64,000 nt of DNA from Archivesica marissinica. Its lineage: Eukaryota > Mollusca > Bivalvia > Venerida > Vesicomyidae. The stretch is taken from NCBI GenBank assembly GCA_014843695.1, contig CM026390.1, positions 60,354,598-60,418,597 on the forward strand, read 5' to 3'. The translations under genes and the position numbers were made by a program. Of the stretch, positions 10,221 to 21,407 are shown in pieces (within the stretch, counting starts at the first letter, position 1; each line of letters starts with the position of its first letter). The notes under the pieces are model-generated. The model was not told the DNA's origin and ran no database searches. It saw nothing but the letters and a program-made list of their open reading frames with translations.

Positions 10221-11025
10221 TAGTACCAAAGTCGGCTCCGGAGTTATCTACCATTGACAAGGTTAAGGTTATTCCGGAAAGTATCGAATACGAAGAGCCT
10301 GAAATGCCGGTGCTTCAAAAGGAGGCCGCCATTGTACCGAATATTCACGAGAGCGACCGAATGGATATTACCGTAAATGTAGATACGTTTCATTCAACTG
10401 TGACGCCGCCGCCAACTCCACCTGGTGACAAAGTTATTATAGAAAGGAAAATCGACGATGAAAAGCTCATGGAAACTTTCAAATCTCATCTGACATCTCC
10501 TACAAACGGGTTGAAATTGACAATTAATAGAGAAAAAGTAAAAGCCGATGAACGTGAACATATAGACATTATAAGTAAAATAACTGGCGGTGTTGACGGA
10601 GAACAGAATTATACAAAAGCAACAATACAGTCATTTCTACTTCAAGATGCCTTGCAGTCTGCGAGAAAGTACAAAGAAAAACTGAAACAAAATTCACAAT
10701 CGTTGCCGTCTAAACCCATAATTCAAGTTCCGAAAGTTAATTCTAAAGAATTCGAATGCAAAAAAGCGGAACGCTTAGTGTCACCTAGTATTCCGTCCTC
10801 GCCTATTCATACAAAAGTTGAACGGGAAAGCCAGCATAGTATACATCAGATGAATAAAAACGAACATACTAAACATGAAGAGTTGAGCAGACGGCAACCT
10901 GCACATCCAATAAAGCAACAGACGAATGGGACAGTAGCCAATGGTATGCCTTCGATGGACGATATGAAACACTTGACTGATATGTCATTCCAAGACTTTC
11001 TGGCAGTCATGTCATCAATTTATGG
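10221..11025 (+). CDS. SAM-domain co-repressor-like protein, exon 2 of the visible part
   Basis: Codes for residues 47-315. It starts after TATTTCAG with two bases that complete a Val codon and ends at TATGG|GTATGA with two bases of a Gly codon completed at 11275. The segment is hydrophilic and mostly disordered: an acidic stretch (EYEEPEMPV), TPPPTPPGDK, a SPSIPSSP cluster and a short basic region (ARKYKEKLKQ). Near the end is a hydrophobic patch, LTDMSFQDFLAVMSSIYG, probably helical. Several S/T-P sites could be phosphorylated. Codon use is ordinary and no stop interrupts 805 bases, which strongly supports coding. The Met at 10193 is in the intron and is not a start. Confidence 0.85.
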
Positions 11026-11274
11026 GTATGATTTGCTTTTAACATACTATTGCACCTCTCATGTCACATCAATATACGTCGCAAAACGAGACTAGCTTCC
11101 AGATGCCCACTAACATGCGATGTTTATGACACGTTGTTGTTCATTAGTAATGCATTATTTAAACGTCACTGTTTCCAGGAGATGGATTTCCGCATTTGCT
11201 GCTTCACTATTTTATAGATTAATGTTAGGCTACGCGTAACTAGTCATTATTTTAATGTCTTATTTGTATTTCAG
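11026..11274 (+). other. short intron of the SAM-domain gene
   Basis: 249-bp GT-AG intron, phase 2, with donor GTATGA and acceptor TTGTATTTCAG. Contains stops in the coding frame. Confidence 0.8.
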
Positions 11275-12220
11275 ACCACTTCCGTTTCCGGTCGATACGA
11301 AGGATGCAGCGTTCGCGGCGCTACAAGAAATGCACAGGAGACACGAAATGCTCCGCCTTCTCACGCAGGGTCAGATGGAAGGATCAACGTCGTCATTATT
11401 ATATCCAATGATGACGCAGCAGATTCTGTTAGCAATGACTCAGCAACTCTACAGCATGAGCAATATACCCGGATGGTTACCGTCAACAAAACCATCGGCG
11501 ATTAGTACGAAACTACAAACATCTGAGATACAACAGCAGCATGCGTCGCAAATATCCGAAATCCAGCAGCGGCGAACGTCGCAAATATCAGAAATCCAGC
11601 AGCGGCGAGCATCTCAGTTGCAGAATAGCCCGCAGCGCCGAGCCGTACAAACACACGAAATCCAACATCGTCGAACAACACAATCACAAGATATTCAGCA
11701 TCGGCGGACGACACATATACCAGACACTCAGCATCGTCGGATATCGCAAGCAGCAGACATTCATCATCGTCGAACGTCACAAGCTGCGGATATACCTAAG
11801 GATGTATCTGTTACAAAGAGAAAACATACAGACACTGCCCCCGACGGCGCATTAGATTTATCTGTAAAAAGACAAAGGGCTGACCATGTGGTTAATACAA
11901 AACAAGCAAAATCTGCAAATGTTTGTGACGTCACTAGCTATGATGCACCATTAGACTTTTCTATGAAGAAGACAAATCATTCCGACCATTGTCGTAACAC
12001 GGTGATCGATAACAGAACTAATGCATTAAGTGGTTCATCGAACTTGTACAGAAATGTCGAGTATAATAGCCGCACGTCTAGTCACACAAATGTTGTTCCG
12101 AAATCCAGATTACTAATATGTACATGCGGCAGTTTAACAGATGACGACATAACTACGTGGAGCGTGGAACGTGTGTGCTATTTTCTAAGGGACCTTGATG
12201 GGTGTGCGCCATATGCAAAG
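11275..12220 (+). CDS. SAM-domain co-repressor-like protein, exon 3 (repeat, CtBP-like motifs, SAM N-half)
   Basis: Codes for the completed Gly315 and residues 316-630, ending at GCAAAG|GTAATC in phase 0. Features in order: a Met/Gln-rich helix-prone region (MHRRHEMLRLLTQ...MMTQQILLAMTQQL); an exact tandem repeat of eight 11-residue units at 397-484 (units such as SEIQQRRTSQ); a basic TKRKH; ALDLSVKR at 507-514 and PLDFSMKK at 540-547, both close to the PxDLS motif that recruits CtBP; and the first half of a SAM domain (TTWSVERVCYFLRDLDGC, then APYAK). SAM domains of this subtype (SAMD7, SAMD11, polyhomeotic, L3MBTL) polymerise in nuclear repressor complexes. With the CtBP-like motifs, a nuclear co-repressor role is the best inference. 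Orthology to SAMD7/11 is not proven. Confidence 0.88.
11519..11782 (+). repeat. in-frame 33-nt coding repeat, eight exact-length units
   Basis: Eight consecutive 33-nt units in exon 3, each coding 11 residues, with no length change. Seven of eight units hold an Arg pair, and six read R-R-x-S/T (RRTS, RRAS, RRTT, RRTT, RRIS, RRTS). One reads RRAV, and the first unit has QQHAS instead. The bases differ between units more than the Arg-Arg core does. Confidence 0.93.
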
Positions 12221-12664
12221 GTAATCTATTATTGCTAAGCATAATGATTCGTGTTCAGTTTTTTTAACGCTCTCCCTGATTATTGGTTTTTTTAAACGCT
12301 TGAATTGAAAAGCATGTATTCAGAAAAGTCATAGGCGTCGTCCAGCTGTAGCGGATGTCTTGCGATATTCATTAGACAACATGAAAGTAGCAGGCGACAG
12401 CTGCTGTGTTACACGATTGTTTACATGAACACCGATGTACACTATTATGATTACCGTGGAAATATTACAGGTCCTGGGTAGTACTGATTAGTTTTGCTCT
12501 ATATTAATATATATAATTAAATTGACGGTGGTCGCCAAATCGGACATGTGGGGTTGCACCGTATATCCCTGTTTCCTCCCCACACGAATGACCACACCTA
12601 CCCTTTCATTCGCACCAACGAGAGTGATTAATAGAATATTGCTTCGCAATCTGTGTAAAATAAA
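12221..12664 (+). other. intron, no feature recognised
   Basis: Start of the third visible intron (donor GTAATC). I recognise no repeat family before the repeat Z copy. Confidence 0.6.
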
Positions 12665-12930
12665 ACACTGTCGTGACGTCATACCTTATTATTAATATTG
12701 GACTGCAGTCAAAAGGCCCGAGTATTATATTAAATCCAAGGCGTACGAAATTAACAATTTTAATTAGTAGGATCTTGTTATATACGTGTGTGTTTTAAGT
12801 AAGATATAAATTAAAGCCTCAAACAGATCCAATATGTCAAATATTGGTACTGTCGTCCACGCTACGCGCGTCTCACAGTCCAATATTTCACATATTGTAT
12901 CGTTTTCGGCTTATATCTTATACATTAATA
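12665..12930. repeat. dispersed repeat Z, copy 2 (uninterrupted)
   Basis: Same order of blocks as 9150-9660 but without the SINE. The inverted repeat is formed by CAATATGTCAAATATTGGTA-type sequence near 12829 and its partner at 12880-12900, around a CCACGCTACGCGCG loop. It lies in the third visible intron of the SAM gene, while copy 1 is in the first. Confidence 0.75.
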
Positions 12931-13845
12931 CAATTTATACTTTTAATAACTAACGTTAAATATGCAAACGAACTGTTTATTCAAACTGAAATATATAGCG
13001 CAACCTTTTTTGCAGAACTTGACAACAATATGAGTTGGCTGTTTTGACGACATATATTACGCATGATCTGGTACATTATTAGTGGCTTTACGTCATAGCT
13101 TTTAAACCAGATTATTTAGCATCAAACTGTAACAGCGCAGACGACAAGTAATAACGATGAATTATGGCCCCGCTAAAATAAATATTTAATACATGCTTGG
13201 TTTATGCATGTTTGACTGTGGCATATAAATCTCCAAGCTACGTATACCACCAGTTCGCTCGATTTGTTATAGATAAAAGCTGCAGACGACAGTTGCGGTC
13301 ATGCGTATTTGGTAATAAGAATAAAGCCACGGAGTCATAGAACGGTTATTGCTTCTCGCTCGCTGTATTTATAAATTGGTATTTTTGAATGTATAAGGAT
13401 GTAGCGGCTTGTTAGACTTAGTGAAGTAGCAACGAGAGAGATCAATTAGTTTAGGCAGCTCAATAATACGACCCATATCCTCAATAACGACATACTGAGG
13501 ATAAATGTCTGCTTTTCTTTGTCGCTAAAATGAACCTATTAGTTTCACCGTATATCATTGTCGGCTGAATGAACTTTTATCACCCGAATTCATTGTCGCC
13601 TGACCGTATCTGTTTGTGTCGCCGGACAGTTTTTGCATAAAAAAGAAGTATTTAATCGTGTCAACGTTTACATGCCCAACAATAATTAATATTGTGTTTT
13701 GTTTTGTTGAAATAGTAGATGGTTTCGGCGTCTTTAAATGTTGCGTGACGAAACTGTCTCGCATGAAGTGATGTTTTAACATTTTATGATTCGTTATTGA
13801 TCGCCACTAACTCGCCCGTTGCTCTTCTTGTAGACGCTTGCAGAA
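12931..13845. other. intron, no feature recognised
   Basis: AT-rich intronic sequence before the 55-bp array. The short ORFs here have no protein-like features that I can support. Confidence 0.5.
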
Positions 13846-15690
13846 GTATAGATAGTGAGGGTAGTGCCATATATAGACGGAGTCCCGGGTGTCTAGTTCT
13901 TTGACATGTTTGAGGGTCGTGCCTTATAGAGACGGAGTCCCGGGTGTCTAGTTCTTTGACGTGTGTGAGGCTAGTGCCTTATAGAGACGGAGTCCCGGGT
14001 GTCTAGTTCTTTGACGTGTGTGAGGCTAGTGCCATATTATAGACGGAGTCCCGGGTGTCTAGTTCTTTGACGTGTGTGAGGCTAGTGCCATATAGAGACA
14101 GAGTCCCGGGTGTCTAGTTCTTTGACGTGTGTGAGGCTAGTGCCATATTATAGACGGAGTCCCGGGGTCTAGTTCTTTGACGTGTGTGAGGCTAGTGCCA
14201 TATAGAGACAGAGTCCCGGGTGTCTAGTTCTTTGACGTGTGTGAGGCTAGTGCCTTATAGAGACGGAGTCCGGGTGTCTAGTTCTTTGACATGTTTGAGG
14301 GTCGTGCCTTATAGAGACGGAGTCCCGGGTGTCTAGTTCTTTGACGTGTGTGAGGCTAGTGCCATATAGAGACGGAGTCCCGGGTGTCTAGTTCTTTGAC
14401 GTGTGTGAGGCTAGTGCCATATATAGAGACAGAGTCCCGGGTGTCTAGTTCTTTGACGTGTTTGAGGGTCGTGCCTTATAGAGACAGAGTCCCGGGTGTC
14501 TAGTTCTTTGACGTGTTTGAGGGTCGTGCCTTATAGAGACAGAGTCCCGGGTGTCTAGTTCTTTGACGTGTTTGAGGGTCGTGCCTTATAGAGACAGAGT
14601 CCCGGGTGTCTAGTTCTTTGACGTGTTTGAGGGTCGTGCCTTATAGAGACAGAGTCCCGGGTGTCTAGTTCTTTGACGTGTGTGCGGCTAGTGCCTTATA
14701 GAGACAGAGTCCCGGGTGTCTAGTTCTTTGACGTGTTTGAGGGTCGTGCCTTATAGAGACAGAGTCCGGGTGTCTAGTTCTTTGACGTGTGTGCGCTAGT
14801 GCTTATAGAGACAGAGTCCCGGTGTCTAGTCTTTGACGTGTTTGAGGGTCGTGCCTTATAGAGACAGAGTCCGGGTGTTAGTTCTTTGACGTGTTTGAGG
14901 GTCGTGCCTTATAGAGACAGAGTCCCGGGTGTCTAGTTCTTTGACGTGTTTGAGGGTCGTGCCTTATAGAGACAGAGTCCCGGGTGTCTAGTTCTTTGAC
15001 ATGTTGAGGGTCGTGCCTTATAGAGACAGAGTCCCGGGTGTCTAGTTCTTTGACGTGTGTGAGGCTAGTGCCTTATAGAGACAGAGTCCCGGGTGTCTAG
15101 TTCTTTGACGTGTGTGAGGCTAGTGCCTTATATAGACAGAGTCCCGGGTGTCTAGTTCTTTGACGTGTGTGAGGCTAGTGCCTTATAGAGACAGAGTCCG
15201 GTGTCTAGTTCTTTGACGTGGTGAGGCTAGTGCCTATAGAGACAGAGTCCCGGGTGTCTAGTTCTTTGACGTGTTTGAGGGTCGTGCCTTATAGAGACAG
15301 AGTCCCGGGTGTCTAGTTCTTTGACATGTTTGAGGGTCGTGCCTTATAAAGACAGAGTCCGGGTGTCTAGTTCTTTGACGTGATTGAGGGTCGTGCCTTA
15401 TAGAGACAGAGTCCCGGGTGTCTAGTTCTTTGACGTGTGTGAGGCTAGTGCCTTATAGAGACAGAGTCCCGGGTGTCTAGTTCTTTGACGTGTTTGAGGG
15501 TCGTGCCTTATAGAGACAGAGTCCCGGGTGTCTAGTTCTTTGACATGTTTGAGGGTCGTGCCTTATAGAGACAGAGTCCCGGGTGTCTAGTTCTTTGACA
15601 TGTTTGAGGGTCGTGCCTTATAAAGACAGAGTCCCGGGTGTCTAGTTCTTTGACGTGATTGAGGGTCGTGCCTTATAGAGACGGAACCTT
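13846..15690. repeat. 55-bp minisatellite in the last intron
   Basis: About 33 copies with a 55-bp unit. Landmarks are GAGTCCCGGGTGTCTAGTTC, TTTGACGTG and GTGCCTTATAGAGAC. Two subtypes differ in the middle (GTGTGAGGCTAGTGCC and TTTGAGGGTCGTGCC); GTGTGAGGC dominates on the left and TTTGAGGGT on the right, with blocks interleaved. Single-base deletions cluster at 14750-14880 and 15195-15240. The last unit (15675-15715) is diverged, marking the array edge about 190 bp before the acceptor at 15904. Confidence 0.95.
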
Positions 15691-15904
15691 GGACGTTTCG
15701 TTCTTTGACGTGGACGGCGTAAACCACCGACACAAAATATCGTTTTAAATCTCATTCGAAATATTATTTGTCATTTAGTATGGTGGAGCGGAGATCGAAC
15801 CTATGCTCACTGGGTTTCGAGTACAGCACGTTATCAATGAACCATATGTATTCCATAATCGTTGATTTCAATATATTTTATTCAGTTGTCAATTTGTTTT
15901 ACAG

Positions 15905-16114
15905 ACATTCCATGATCAGGGTATAAGTGGACGCCTGCTACCATACCTGACCACGCAGCATTTAACTAGGACCCTCGGGATGAAGGTTGGACCAGCCCTT
16001 ACTCTAATGCAATCAGTTGAACGGAAGTTCAGAGACCGCCGTGTTTCGTCGTCATCATCACCATGTCGTGAATGTCGAGTACACCAACCGACGGCTATGC
16101 CTGTTCAAATTTGA
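15905..16114 (+). CDS. SAM-domain co-repressor-like protein, terminal coding exon
   Basis: Follows TTTTACAG, phase 0, and continues the SAM domain: TFHDQGISGRLLPYL, then TTQHLTRTLGMKVGPAL and a final basic helix (VERKFRDRR), residues 631-699. LGMKVGPAL is the diagnostic end of the SAM fold, and the intron falls between its first two helices and the rest. A Ser-rich tail with C-x2-C follows (SSSSSPCRECR) to a TGA at 16112-16114. I see no canonical AATAAA in the next about 900 bp, so the 3' end of the transcript is not defined. Confidence 0.87.
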   Translation, partial: TFHDQGISGRLLPYLTTQHLTRTLGMKVGPALTLMQSVERKFRDRRVSSSSSPCRECRVHQPTAMPVQI

Positions 16115-16674
16115 TAAACATCATCTCAGAATATTATATGTGCCATAAAGTTATAATACAATTCACAATATCTGGTATGCACCTGTATACAGATGACGGG
16201 CAATTGAACACAGAGCATAATCACCACGAAATCCAACTGCCATGCAGTTATCATAGAATCCACTATTATGACCATATTGATGATATACGTGTACACAATT
16301 GACAACCATTGGAATACACAGTCCCTAAGTCAACATGAATCCCAACTGCAGCGTACTTGTGATAGATACTATAGTTGGTACAGATTGAACTGTCTTCGTT
16401 ACCTATTATATGTATAAATTATAGACTCTATATAGTGCACTATAGTAATAAGGGTATCATAGGATTATGGACAATTGTTTATGTACCCGATTTGAATGCA
16501 ATACACTTACCGTACTTAACAGTTACTTATTTTCAACAATATTCTATGCCTCATGAATATTCAACGATAATCTATGCCTCATGAATATTCATAGAAGAGA
16601 CAGGTCAACATGTACCAACAATACATAAGAGGTTCTTGAGAACAATACTTAAGGTAGATGGTAGCACCATGTTA
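16115..16674. other. 3' flank of the SAM gene, possible 3' UTR
   Basis: AT-rich sequence after the stop codon. It includes a short direct repeat, TCTATGCCTCATGAATATTC, at 16542 and 16571. I see no canonical polyadenylation signal and no gene. Confidence 0.5.
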
Positions 16675-17281
16675 CGTGGGTCACAATAACACGAACTACA
16701 TGTAGACGTGATCTAAATTCATATTGTATATGTTGTCATGTTTGAAGTGTGACCGCGCAAACTAGGTCCTAAACTAAATCCGCCGAGAATTGAGTGCCCG
16801 TAGCCAGAATCTAAAATTAACAGAGGCGCCCCCCCCCCGAATTATTTTGTGGATGCTTGTCTGTGCATTCTGAAGGCAATTTATTTTTTATCAGATCTTT
16901 CCTATACCTGTCGTTACTTGCCACCTTATAATCGAGGCGAGTGCCCCATTTGCCTCAGTGTGGCTACGGGCATGTAATTAATAGGCATGTCTTTAGTTTA
17001 TACAAATTTATTTTAGCTCGATTGCGAAACAAGTTATTTCAACTTATATTAATCACTCTCGAGACCTCATTCCTGATGGAATCCATCGCCACGAGGGAGA
17101 GAGAAGAGGCAACGTGGAACTTAAATGACTTTTCTAAAGGCACAATCGTAACGGCTCCAGCTGGGCTCGAACTCCCTACCTTTCGCACCTGAAGCGAATG
17201 CGCATCCACTGCGCTATCACGACTTCCAGGAATTTCTTTGTTGCGGGACAACGCATATAGTTCATGTTATTGTGACCCATG
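16675..17281. mobile_element. TA-flanked inverted-repeat element with a nested SINE
   Basis: Left end CGTGGGTCACAATAACACGA and right end TCATGTTATTGTGACCCATG are inverted copies, with about 22 of 24 positions matching. Each end is bordered by TA (16673-16674 and 17282-17283), the target duplication of Tc1/mariner-type elements. No transposase is visible. A SINE (17005-17228) lies inside. A CCCCCCCCCC run is at about 16828. Confidence 0.7.
17005..17228 (-). mobile_element. SINE family 3 copy (tRNA-headed)
   Basis: On the minus strand: a head with GGAAGTCGTGATAGCGCAGT and a B box GAGTTCGAGCCC, a middle with CGTTACGATTGTGCC and CGTGGCGATGGATTCCAT, and a tail GTGATTAATATAAGTTG followed by CTTGTTTCGCAATCGAGC. 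Near-identical copy at 27548-27779. Confidence 0.88.
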
Positions 17282-17550
17282 TAGCAATTCAATTTATATA
17301 TGACTCATTTCATATAAACATGACAATAACAGCAGCATGATGTCGCTGACTATATTAACGATGGTGTGAATATATTAACTTAGTATCTACAATGTATTGC
17401 GCATATATTTTCTCGAACGAATGTTCACGGGTCGCTTGTGCGATTGTATCTGTAAACACTTGATTTGGTGCTGATACGAGACCGAAATGTGATATAACAA
17501 TGTTCTAAATACGATAACATATATAGCTACATTTAAAGATATTCAGTTAA

Positions 17551-17774
17551 CCCATTTCATTCTGGATACCATTCAAACAGTATTTGCAAAGAACATAGAG
17601 CCAGAACAGCCACCATTGAACGTGCCGTCTGATCAGGCGCTATGCTGTTGCTATTCAGATGATCTTGCTAAGACACTTGCTAAGACACTTGGCTATGTAC
17701 TTGGCGTGACGCTGCGGCTGATCTGGATCTATGTTGTTTGCAAAAGCCTTTAAATGTATGCAGAATGAAATGGG
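17551..17774. mobile_element. piggyBac-like MITE, 224 bp
   Basis: TTAA target duplications at 17547-17550 and 17775-17778. Ends are CCCATTTCATTCTGGATACC and ATGCAGAATGAAATGGG, inverted and matching over about 17 bases. The CCC start and the TTAA site are typical of piggyBac. It contains a short direct repeat (TTGCTAAGACAC twice at 17667-17692) and no ORF. Confidence 0.88.
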
Positions 17775-17885
17775 TTAAGCACTGTCGGGACATATTTTAT
17801 TTACCTATATTCGCATGCGTCGCGCTAGTATACATTTAACATGTTTCCTTATATATTTGTAATGATATGTGTTGAAGTCGGACAC

Positions 17886-18092
17886 ATTAATAGTCTTTCA
17901 GATGGGACTTTAAATCGAGGTCTCGTGTCGGTGCTGTATACCGTGCACGTAAAAAGAACCATAGGAGACTCTGTAATGGGTCTCTGTCTGTATCATTGCA
18001 CTATCCTCCAACAATCTAAAATGACTAATCTCTTCAGGAGGCGTCGCTCATATGGGCAACCGGTAGCGACGATACATAAACGTAAAACACAC
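17886..18092 (+). mobile_element. SINE family 1 copy, head missing
   Basis: Begins within the middle (AGTCTTTCAGATGGGACTTT) and runs through GAGGTCTCGTGTCGGTGCTG to the tail GGCAACCGGTAGCGACGATA. The tRNA-like head is absent, as in a 5'-truncated insertion. Confidence 0.88.
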
Positions 18093-18705
18093 ACCGGGCG
18101 ACACAGCTTCGTACACTTTCGCTACTGTTTATGTGTGGTTTGGTTAAAACACGAGGGACATGAAATGTAACAGAGAAACACTGTATACGTAATGTAGATA
18201 ATGTCACTTCGTTTATCACTCAGTATTTCTGCGGGCGTATTTGGTGTTTATTGAACTGTTAATCCATATACCGCTCATGTACTATACAATATTTCTAACT
18301 CTCACTCACGTGATCCACACCGTATCGGGTAAAGCTGTTTTCTATACATGCTATCATTTCTATTATATATATTATCGACAGTGATTTATGGGCACAGCGA
18401 AGCTCAACAGTAACGCGTATTTTCATTACTACCTAAGTATTTGAATTAAACAACATTAAAGATTTAATACATATAACCAATGCGGTTCAAATATGCTCAT
18501 AACCTCTTTGTAACGGTTCGCTAGCCGTGCATACATTCTATACGACTTGTTCAGCTCGATAATACGCGGGCTACTGGGCTAGCTTTGTACCGAGCGTCTG
18601 AACGATTGTCATGAATGATTGTAACCGAGCGTTTGATTAATTATGATGATAGCTATGTTCATTCTACTGGGCAACACTAACACTCTAATTGATACATGTG
18701 CGCTG
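18093..18705. other. no supportable gene
   Basis: AT-rich intergenic sequence. I see no repeat family with a second copy in the window. Confidence 0.5.
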
Positions 18706-18958
18706 TCCGTCTCGGTGGTCGAGTGGTTACGGTCGCTGACTTGTAAGCCACTATAACCTATCATTACTGATGGTCACGGGCTCGAGCCCCACTCAGACCG
18801 TGTCTATTTATATGAAAATAGTTGCAGTTTCTTACGGAGGTTGGTGCACCAAGTATTGGTTAACCAGCCCAGGAAAGATGTTGTTAGGTAAAACTCCCGT
18901 CGCTCAAATGGGCAACTGGTAGCGACGTTAAATAAATATAAATAAAATTAATTAAAAA
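18706..18958 (+). mobile_element. SINE family 2 copy (tRNA-headed)
   Basis: Head with CGTCTCGGTGGTCGAGTGGT, TCGCTGACTTGTAAGCCACT and B box GGGCTCGAGCCCC; middle with GGTTGGTGCACCAAGTA; tail CGCTCAAATGGGCAACTGGT then AGCGACGTTAAATAAAT. The tail is clearly related to that of SINE family 1, although the heads differ. Confidence 0.88.
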
Positions 18959-19229
18959 CCATGTGCACTGATATTACACGAGACGAAGTTAAACATATAT
19001 AACAGTCGCCATTTTGTACAAGGATTCATATTACATCGTATTACTAATGAGTATGGTATATAGTCCTGTATACAGCGTATACTTGGCGTCGCATGACGAC
19101 TGTAATGGGTTTACATCGTTTAATTTATTTTATAGCGTTTCTTGATGCATTTATAATGTATTATTTTTGACTTTACTCAATTTACGATAACTTTCGATAA
19201 CAAAGTATTGGAAGACACCAATAGATCCA

Positions 19230-19740
19230 ACGTGTGGCTTATATTATTGGAAACAATCGCAGGCTAATAGTGTGTTGAGGTCGAAGGCATCCATACTGAC
19301 CGTATGCACACCCAATGTAGTTCATACACCGATAGAAATGATTAACCCTCGATTCATTACTTATATTTACATCAATTATTGTTTTCAATGACTCAAAGCA
19401 AAATATATATCACTTTTCATTTAAAATGTATTTATATATTAGTCCACATTTGCGACTTACCGTGTGCCGGACATGGTAACTAGATCATCCTTGGGACAGC
19501 GTAAGCTGTATAACACGCATATACTTGCGAGGCATGCTGCCCAATACTGCTAATACTCATGACCGCAACGTCGAGTACGCATGTCAGCTACATATCATTA
19601 GTGAGGAAATTCATACGAAAATGGATACAAACAGGGCATATACGTTCATATATGGAAATTCAATAGCGATGCAAATATGCAAATATACAAATATGTCGCT
19701 ACCTGATAACTAATTCCGGTAATTTCGGTTGGTATGTTTA
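19230..19740 (+). repeat. dispersed repeat W, copy 1
   Basis: Shares long blocks with 26890-27380, which lies in inverted orientation: TTTGCGACTT...GTGTG, GTAACTAGATCATCCTTGG, GCGCATGTCAGCT-type sequence, CGTTCATATATGG and AATAGCGATG. One subsegment (CAATGTAGTTCATACACCGA, 19312-19365) has the opposite relative orientation in the other copy. Class unknown. Confidence 0.65.
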
Positions 19741-20974
19741 ATTTAGCGTATCCCAAAAATGCAAATTATATTGCAGTGATTCGGTTTCACTCAAGACAAT
19801 GCGTAAACCCTCAGTGGAGTCAAGTGCGCATGTGTAGCTCACCTGCGTTCTGTTAACGTTGCGTTATTGGTATTGGTGAGTCATCCGGTGTCCTTTATAT
19901 GTCGTCTACCAACCATTGCTCCACATTTTCTCTCTGAAACCGCCTAGTCAATTTTGATGAAACGTCACGCTGAGCTTCGGGGCAACAAGTAGATCAAAAA
20001 CAGCCAAAATCTCAAATTCAAGATGGCCGTCATGCGGCAGCCGTTTAGTAAATACATGTTTGACTTCTCTTGAAACGTTTGGGTAATGTTTTTATGAAAC
20101 TTGTATTGGAACATCCGCACAACTAATTTAGAACTAGTTGAAACTAGATGATTTGTAGAGATCTTCGGGTGGCAAACGTAGCTTTAGTATACTTCCGATC
20201 CGTATTTAAAATGACGGCCATTTTGAAGATAGATAGAGTTTCCTCCTGCACCGCTTGTTCAATTTTGATGAACGATCCGAATCCCACTTGGAGTATAAGA
20301 GGAAGCTATCATAATATAGGGGTGGTTTTATGTATGTTTTTAATGAATATTGAATCCGTATTGATTAATCGAAGAATCATAGTTGACGATCCAGTTTAAG
20401 CTCAAACCTATTGATAGCAGGTTAACTACTCTGTACCATTGCTAAGGTCCTCTTGCTATTTTACGTAGGTGAATAATAATTTTATGACTAATGAATTATG
20501 TATTTGGTAGGAAGTGTCGTTTTATTTCATGTAATGGAGTCATGCGTATTCGGGTTTCACTAATAAATGTATGAATGTGACATTATCACGAAATGTACTT
20601 GTTTTCATTTTGTTTTGCTACTATAAGGCCAAAATGAAACACTGTATGGTACCGGTGTCGCTCATTGTGTTGCCATGCCTACACCTTTAACGTTTATTAC
20701 ATATCATTTCAAGTTTGACATTTTCAATTTGTCTGCATAAAATAATGCAATAACTACACTTCCATAACCATAGCATATCTTACTTTTTATGGTGTTTATT
20801 TTGCTTGGAAAATATGAACATGTCTCGTAGCGATGTATTATTGTGCTACTTTATGAGTGAACATTTCTTCGGCGGAGGGATGAGTATACAATGAAAGACT
20901 TTAACCTTTGAATTGTATAGCTATCTCAAGCAAATTAATTTTATTTTATCTCGGCATAAATCATTAAATCTACA
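19741..20974. other. no gene; two diverged repeat-like segments
   Basis: At 19950-20060 and 20200-20330 there are matching phrases (GTCAATTTTGATGAA against GTTCAATTTTGATGAA; AAGATGGCCGTC against ATGACGGCCATTTTG), suggesting two very old copies of a dispersed repeat. Nothing else is supportable. Confidence 0.4.
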
Positions 20975-21390
20975 TCCGGGACTTCCTCTTGTATATACCA
21001 ATATGGCGACATGAGCTTTCCTCTAGCAATATAATATTTACTCACATCGTAACATACGTATTTCATCTGGCAATATCGTATGTACCGATATACGAGGTAT
21101 GGACGTCCTCTGACAATATCGTATTTACCAATATCGCAACATACGGACTTCCTCTAGAAATATGGTATTTACCAATATTACGACACACGGACATTCTCTA
21201 GCGATATCGTAGCAACGTATGTGTTTCCCCTGGCAATATCGTAAATACCAATAATACAACATACGCACTTCCTCTGACAATAGCTTATATCCAATAATAC
21301 GACATAATTTATTGACTTACTCTGGTGATATCGTATTTACAAATATCGCGACATACGGACTTACTCTAGCAAAATCGTAGTCACTATTTG
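20975..21390. repeat. degenerate tandem repeat of about 44 bp
   Basis: About nine diverged units with the motifs ACTTCCTCTAGCAATAT, CGTATTTACCAATA and CGACATACGG, for example around 21000, 21125, 21150, 21245 and 21350. Length and sequence vary, so the array looks old. Confidence 0.8.
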
Positions 21391-21407
21391 AACACTACTC
21401 ACTTAAT

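Noticed and set aside
12221..12238. Exon 3 reading through to the TAA at 12236
   Set aside because: It would cut the SAM domain in half. The GTAATC donor and the phase-0 exon at 15905 complete the domain.
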